The notes under the pieces: model-generated
Told to the model about the DNA's origin: nothing
The model's database searches: none
The model's input: the letters and a program-made list of their open reading frames with translations, nothing else
Assembly: GCA_021828925.1 (NCBI GenBank)
Contig: JAJZCT010000063.1
Span: forward strand, 1-10,545
Origin: Planctomycetota bacterium
Lineage (GTDB): Bacteria > Planctomycetota > Phycisphaerae > WQYP01
Direction of reading: 5' to 3'
DNA: 10,545 bases
Position numbers and translations under genes: made by a program
Part shown: positions 7,211-10,545 of the stretch, piece after piece
Layout: every line of letters starts with the position of its first letter
Numbering within the stretch: the first letter of the stretch is position 1

Positions 7211-8296
7211 ATGTTGAATGGGAAATTGTCATTGCGTTCGCGGCATGTGCCGGGCGGTTTGTTTTTCGGCCCGCCGGCCTGGGACGCACCGGTCTGGCCG
7301 GCGCATGACAACGCCAACGGTTCCCCGCCAACGGAACTGCCGACAACAAGTGCCTCACTGCGGGAGTTGCTGCTGCGGCTGAAGCTGACCAGCCAGGACC
7401 TTTGGACGCCCGCACTGCTGCATCAACTGACATCGCCGGCGATTCAGGATGTCGTTCTTAATCTCATTGCTCCGCAGCCGGAATCGATCTTGCCGCGCGT
7501 ATTAAGTGAATTTGAATTGCCGCGGCTGGTGGCGGGATTGAACCTGGTGCGGCGGTGTGTATCAGCGGTCAGGACAAGGCTGGCGATTCCGCGGGAGGAA
7601 GGGGAATTGCGCTATCAATGGCGCAAGGCGGCAAAAGCCAATGGGTTTACCATTCATTCACTGATCAACCGATATCCGCTGGGCCATCCGAGCATCTTAT
7701 TGCGATCCCTGCTGGGCTTGAAGCTCCAGCCGGGCGCATCTCCCGCCGATTTGGGCGTTGTGTTGCTGGACCCCATGACCTGCTGGTTACTGGGATGCTG
7801 GATTGAATTTGGAACTCAGCCGCAGTGGCGCCCGGTGGAACTCTTCACGCACAACGCCACACCCAGAGTCATTGCCGCCAATATTGGACAATCTCTGGCC
7901 CGGGTTCTTTCCGACGCCGGGATCAGCCATCAGAACCGGCAATGTATTATCAACGGCATGATGGCCGGACAATTGGTGGATCCGGAAAAAACCGTCCTGG
8001 AACCATCCATTCGCACCATATCCATCCGGCCCGTGCCGATAGCGGAAGATACGGTTGATTGCATCCGCTGCGGCTGGTGTGTAAGCGCATGCCCCGCCGG
8101 GTTGAATCCCGCCGGGTTGATGGCACAGGTGCGGATGATTGACAGTTTACCGGCTATTTCCGCACAAGAAGCATCGATGTGCATTGATTGCGGATTGTGC
8201 AGCTATGTCTGTCCATCGCGCCTGCCTCTGGCGATAACCATTCACTCGTTGAAAGCCGCCGTCGGACCGGATCATCGACCAGGAGTGCCGGCATGA
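7211..8296 (+). CDS. Divergent RnfC-like iron-sulfur protein lacking flavin/NADH motifs
   Basis: The 361 aa product is homologous to RnfC/RsxC, the cytoplasmic NADH-oxidising subunit of Rnf complexes. Residues 155-240 (RYPLGHPSILLRSLLG, then PADLGVV and the GTQPQWRPVELF stretch) match the RnfC core. Two ferredoxin-type [4Fe-4S] sets are intact: C284/C287/C290/C294 and C324/C327/C330/C334, each followed by Pro. The GG near the N-terminus (HVPGGLFFGP) recalls GGIHPP. What is missing is striking: the roughly 80-residue lipoyl-like barrel is cut to a short linker. Where RnfC has GGAGFPT there is LKLTSQDLWTP, and where it has NGAECEPY there is NLIAPQPES (84-92). NADH oxidation with FMN is therefore unlikely. 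ATG 7211 is preferred over ATG 7184, which has AGGAA touching it and no workable spacing. It overlaps the RnfD-like gene by ATGA. The alignments are by eye. Confidence 0.78.
   Translation: MLNGKLSLRSRHVPGGLFFGPPAWDAPVWPAHDNANGSPPTELPTTSASLRELLLRLKLTSQDLWTPALLHQLTSPAIQDVVLNLIAPQPESILPRVLSEFELPRLVAGLNLVRRCVSAVRTRLAIPREEGELRYQWRKAAKANGFTIHSLINRYPLGHPSILLRSLLGLKLQPGASPADLGVVLLDPMTCWLLGCWIEFGTQPQWRPVELFTHNATPRVIAANIGQSLARVLSDAGISHQNRQCIINGMMAGQLVDPEKTVLEPSIRTISIRPVPIAEDTVDCIRCGWCVSACPAGLNPAGLMAQVRMIDSLPAISAQEASMCIDCGLCSYVCPSRLPLAITIHSLKAAVGPDHRPGVPA
8281..8296 (+). promoter_or_regulatory. RBS and ATGA overlap coupling the Rnf-like pair
   Basis: AGGAG (8281-8285) inside the end of the RnfC-like gene lies 7 bases before ATG 8293. 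The TGA of the first gene (8294-8296) overlaps that ATG. This decides the start of the second gene and points to coupled, roughly equal synthesis of both subunits. Confidence 0.8.
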
Positions 8297-9483
8297 TTGC
8301 TAAACACACTGCTGGTGAACAGGCCTTCGCAACATCGGACAAAATCACATCCGACAGCAGCGCCTGTTGCGAAAGACCGTTTCTTCTGTGGCCGGTATCG
8401 CGGCGGGAATTTTATCAAACCATCAGCGTGTCGGTACTTCTGCCGCTGCTGTGGGGCATTGCCGTATTTGGATTCCGGGCGTCACTGATTATTCTGTCCA
8501 CTTTGCTTGCGGCGGCAGTTACGCACTTTCTGCTGGCCCGCTTTACCGCGCGCGGCCAATTATTAACCTGGAATCATACAATGGCGTACGCGATGATCTG
8601 TTCCGGTCTGACCGCGCCGCTGGTTGCCTGGTATTGGGCTTTGGCCATGGGCGCAAGCGTGGTAATCCTGATCTGGATCGCCGGCTTACCCGGCAAGCAA
8701 CGCTTTCATATCGGCCTGTTGGTACCGCTGGCCCTGACCGCGATATTGCCACTGGCCGGCCGCTGGCCCGTGCTGGTGCTGGATCATCTGACAATTGGTG
8801 ACATCGGAAAGGCCATACCCGCACAGATATACCGCTGGCCGCAACAATCACCGCGACGAGGTGCTGACGCCGTATTGCTGCCGCGGCCTGAACAGGTCAT
8901 CGAGCAAACATTGAAGCAAATTGGCGGCGATCCAACCGGACTTCGGTCCCGCATTGCGTTACGGAACATGTTTGCCTTGAATTTGCCATCGCCACCGACG
9001 CTTCTGCTCGGTGGCGTGCCGGGCCGGATTGGCACGGTCGGGATTTTTGCGATTATTATTGCGGGCCTGTATCTGTCTTACCGCCATATTCTCCCTCCGG
9101 ATGCCTGGGCATTGTTTCTAATTGCGGTATTGGCGGGGTTGATTTTCGGCCCCTTGTCACCGCAGGTACTGCATCATGAGTTTTGGCAGAGTATTGGCGG
9201 ATTATGGTATCTGCCGCCGGAACGAGCCATAGCACTGTTACTGTATGAACTGTGCAGTTCAGATTTTCTGTTTGCATCGGTATTTATCTTGGCGCTACCC
9301 GGTACGCTTCCCATTGAACCATTGGCCCGGAAAGTGTTTTTGGTGTTGGCGGGCATCGCGGCGGCATTGTTGCATCGAATGGCCATTCCGCTGCCTCCGG
9401 CAACAACGGCGTTGCTGCTGCTGCAGCCCATCGCTCCCGCCCTGGACATGCTGTTGCACCGCCACTCCTGGCTATTGGATTAA
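8293..9483 (+). CDS. Divergent RnfD-like (NQR2/RnfD family) membrane protein without the FMN site
   Basis: Integral membrane protein of 396 aa, about ten hydrophobic segments: roughly 43-61, 63-83, 97-112, 113-132, 139-157, 249-266, 270-287, 310-336, 346-365 and 368-385. A soluble, probably extracytoplasmic, stretch spans 160-235. The order of segments, GGVPGRIG at 240-247 (RnfD: GG.pGsiGETS), and a C-terminal LLLLQPIAPALD (RnfD: LLmN..vPliD) identify the NQR2/RnfD family. The covalent-FMN motif of RnfD (D-x-x-T/S-GATPL) aligns with DAVLLPRP at 192-199, which has no Thr or Ser. The TDP motif reads ALPGTLP and the NPA motif is not visible. It probably anchors or partners the RnfC-like protein encoded just upstream, but cannot carry the usual threonyl-FMN. 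A run of nine A begins within the stop codon. Confidence 0.74.
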   Translation: MIAKHTAGEQAFATSDKITSDSSACCERPFLLWPVSRREFYQTISVSVLLPLLWGIAVFGFRASLIILSTLLAAAVTHFLLARFTARGQLLTWNHTMAYAMICSGLTAPLVAWYWALAMGASVVILIWIAGLPGKQRFHIGLLVPLALTAILPLAGRWPVLVLDHLTIGDIGKAIPAQIYRWPQQSPRRGADAVLLPRPEQVIEQTLKQIGGDPTGLRSRIALRNMFALNLPSPPTLLLGGVPGRIGTVGIFAIIIAGLYLSYRHILPPDAWALFLIAVLAGLIFGPLSPQVLHHEFWQSIGGLWYLPPERAIALLLYELCSSDFLFASVFILALPGTLPIEPLARKVFLVLAGIAAALLHRMAIPLPPATTALLLLQPIAPALDMLLHRHSWLLD

Positions 9484-9519
9484 AAAAAAAGCAAATTTGG
9501 CCCCCAACGGCAAGGCCAA
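9482..9519 (-). terminator. Possible reverse-strand terminator
   Basis: TTGGCC (9497-9502) and GGCCAA (9514-9519) form a 6-bp stem with an 11-base loop. Read on the reverse strand, the stem is followed by ATTTGC and then nine T (9490-9482). It has no T run on the forward strand, so it would not terminate the RnfD-like transcript. It suits a leftward transcript from the small ORF at 9658-9864. Confidence 0.3.
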
Positions 9520-9567
9520 GATCCACTCTTTCGCGAAAATAAATTTTACGAAAACATGGAAAAATTG

Positions 9568-9596
9568 TTATCAGAAAAATATGTTAATCCGATAAT
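9568..9596 (+). promoter_or_regulatory. Candidate promoter for the PAS-LOV gene
   Basis: TTATCA (9568-9573, 4 of 6), a 17-base spacer and GATAAT (9591-9596, 5 of 6) sit downstream of A/T-rich DNA that could act as an UP element. Transcription would begin near 9603, leaving a leader of about 330 bases before the start codon at 9932. Confidence 0.4.
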
Positions 9597-9605
9597 CAAA
9601 TAGAG

Positions 9606-9662
9606 CTGCTACAATAGGAACAGTTTGTGTGTAGCAGGCGGCATTTATTACAGTTCCTTATT
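9606..9662 (+). repeat. Two overlapping, mutually exclusive inverted repeats at the start of the leader
   Basis: CTGCTACA (9606-9613) pairs with TGTAGCAG (9630-9637), 8 bp with a 16-base loop. AATAGGAAC (9613-9621) can instead pair with GTTCCTTATT (9653-9662), 9 bp with one bulged T. The first stem traps part of the second in its loop, so the two cannot both form in the simple way. Both would lie at the 5' end of the predicted leader. Confidence 0.35.
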
Positions 9663-9864
9663 GGCTTTGCCGCAGACTTGAGGCATTAAGGGTGTTACGG
9701 GCGATGCGAGCCATGTAAAAAACATAAATGGCACACAGTTGCCCGCGATTATCCTGATCATTTGAGTAAAAACGGGAAGTAATTCCCGTATAAAATGCCA
9801 GCCAATAACCGAAAGATAGACGGCGTGTCAGGTTTTTGGAAGCTCCGGATTTGGCTGGATGCAT
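9658..9864 (-). CDS. Possible small hypothetical protein on the reverse strand
   Basis: A 68-codon reverse-strand ORF, start ATG at 9864-9862, stop at 9660-9658. GGTGGA lies 6 bases before the start on that strand. The product (MHPAKSGASKNL...) is basic and rich in aromatic residues, with GYWLAFYTG, SRFYSNDQ, YVFYMARIAR and NTLNASSLR. It shows no rare-codon pile-up and lies in a region with no other gene. A candidate terminator at 9482-9519 would end its transcript. I do not recognise the family. The same frame stays open rightward into the PAS-LOV gene, but that extension is antisense to a clear gene and I do not include it. It could be non-coding. Confidence 0.3.
   Translation of the reverse strand: MHPAKSGASKNLTRRLSFGYWLAFYTGITSRFYSNDQDNRGQLCAIYVFYMARIARNTLNASSLRQSQ
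9772..9789. repeat. Perfect 7-bp hairpin in the PAS-LOV leader
   Basis: ACGGGAA (9772-9778), loop GTAA, TTCCCGT (9783-9789). No T run follows on the forward strand (ATAAAA), so it is not a standard terminator. It could be a leader structure or an operator dyad. Confidence 0.35.
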
Positions 9865-9922
9865 GATATTCCACCCTGGTGCAGCTTCAGGCCACATGAA
9901 TCTGCTGCGGGGTGCCTTCTGA

Positions 9923-10545
<623 letters not shown>

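Noticed and set aside
7068..9483. Haemoglobin and the Rnf-like pair as one operon
   Set aside because: A strong intrinsic terminator (7068-7097) separates them, so any link would be functional rather than by co-transcription.
9556..9603. 15-codon forward ORF (MEKLLSEKYVNPIIK) in the AT-rich gap
   Set aside because: No Shine-Dalgarno, very short, and it overlaps the candidate promoter of the PAS-LOV gene.

Overview
The window looks like a chromosomal segment of a Gram-negative, PEP-CTERM-bearing bacterium. Planctomycetota (Phycisphaerae/Tepidisphaerales-like) is my best guess, with Verrucomicrobiota as the alternative. The reasons are a secreted polysaccharide lyase with a textbook VPEP...RKR C-terminal sorting signal, a ClpX with a glycine-rich N-terminus, a lipoprotein haemoglobin and moderate-to-high GC. 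This is inference from gene content; there is no rRNA in the window. All confidently called genes lie on the + strand. I see no tRNA, rRNA, CRISPR array, insertion sequence or integrase.

Layout. (1) 74-2308: secreted family PL4 rhamnogalacturonan lyase with signal peptide, putative catalytic Lys/His pair and PEP-CTERM anchor. (2) 2536-3879: clpX, unfoldase of the ClpXP protease, with its own candidate promoter. (3) 3953-5401 and 5437-6384: a probable two-gene unit of a conserved uncharacterised cytoplasmic protein and an EpsC-type serine O-acetyltransferase, linked by an 11-codon mini-ORF sitting exactly between the stop of one and the start of the other. (4) 6582-7040: a group I truncated haemoglobin made as a lipoprotein, with the ribosome-binding site inside a hairpin and a strong terminator at 7068-7097. 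(5) 7211-8296 and 8293-9483: a translationally coupled pair homologous to RnfC and RnfD. (6) 9484-9931: a 448-base, AT-rich, hairpin-rich gap with a candidate promoter, a long leader and a possible small reverse-strand gene. (7) 9932 to the window end: the start of a PAS-LOV sensor gene, open at the edge.

The most unusual part is the RnfC/RnfD-like pair. Both proteins align by eye along most of their length with the Rnf subunits. The RnfC-like protein keeps both [4Fe-4S] cysteine sets but has lost the N-terminal barrel domain and the GGAGFPT-type and NGAECEPY-type flavin/NADH motifs. The RnfD-like protein has lost the D-x-x-T/S-GATP covalent-FMN site and the TDP motif. No RnfA, B, E or G gene accompanies them here. 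This suggests a reduced, flavin-free, membrane-attached iron-sulfur module rather than a NADH:ferredoxin pump.

Apart from the Rnf-like pair and the gene 3/cysE unit, the genes look like independent transcription units. ClpX and the acetyltransferase are housekeeping functions (protein quality control, cysteine synthesis). The lyase, haemoglobin, Rnf-like module and LOV sensor act at or sense the cell surface, redox state or light.
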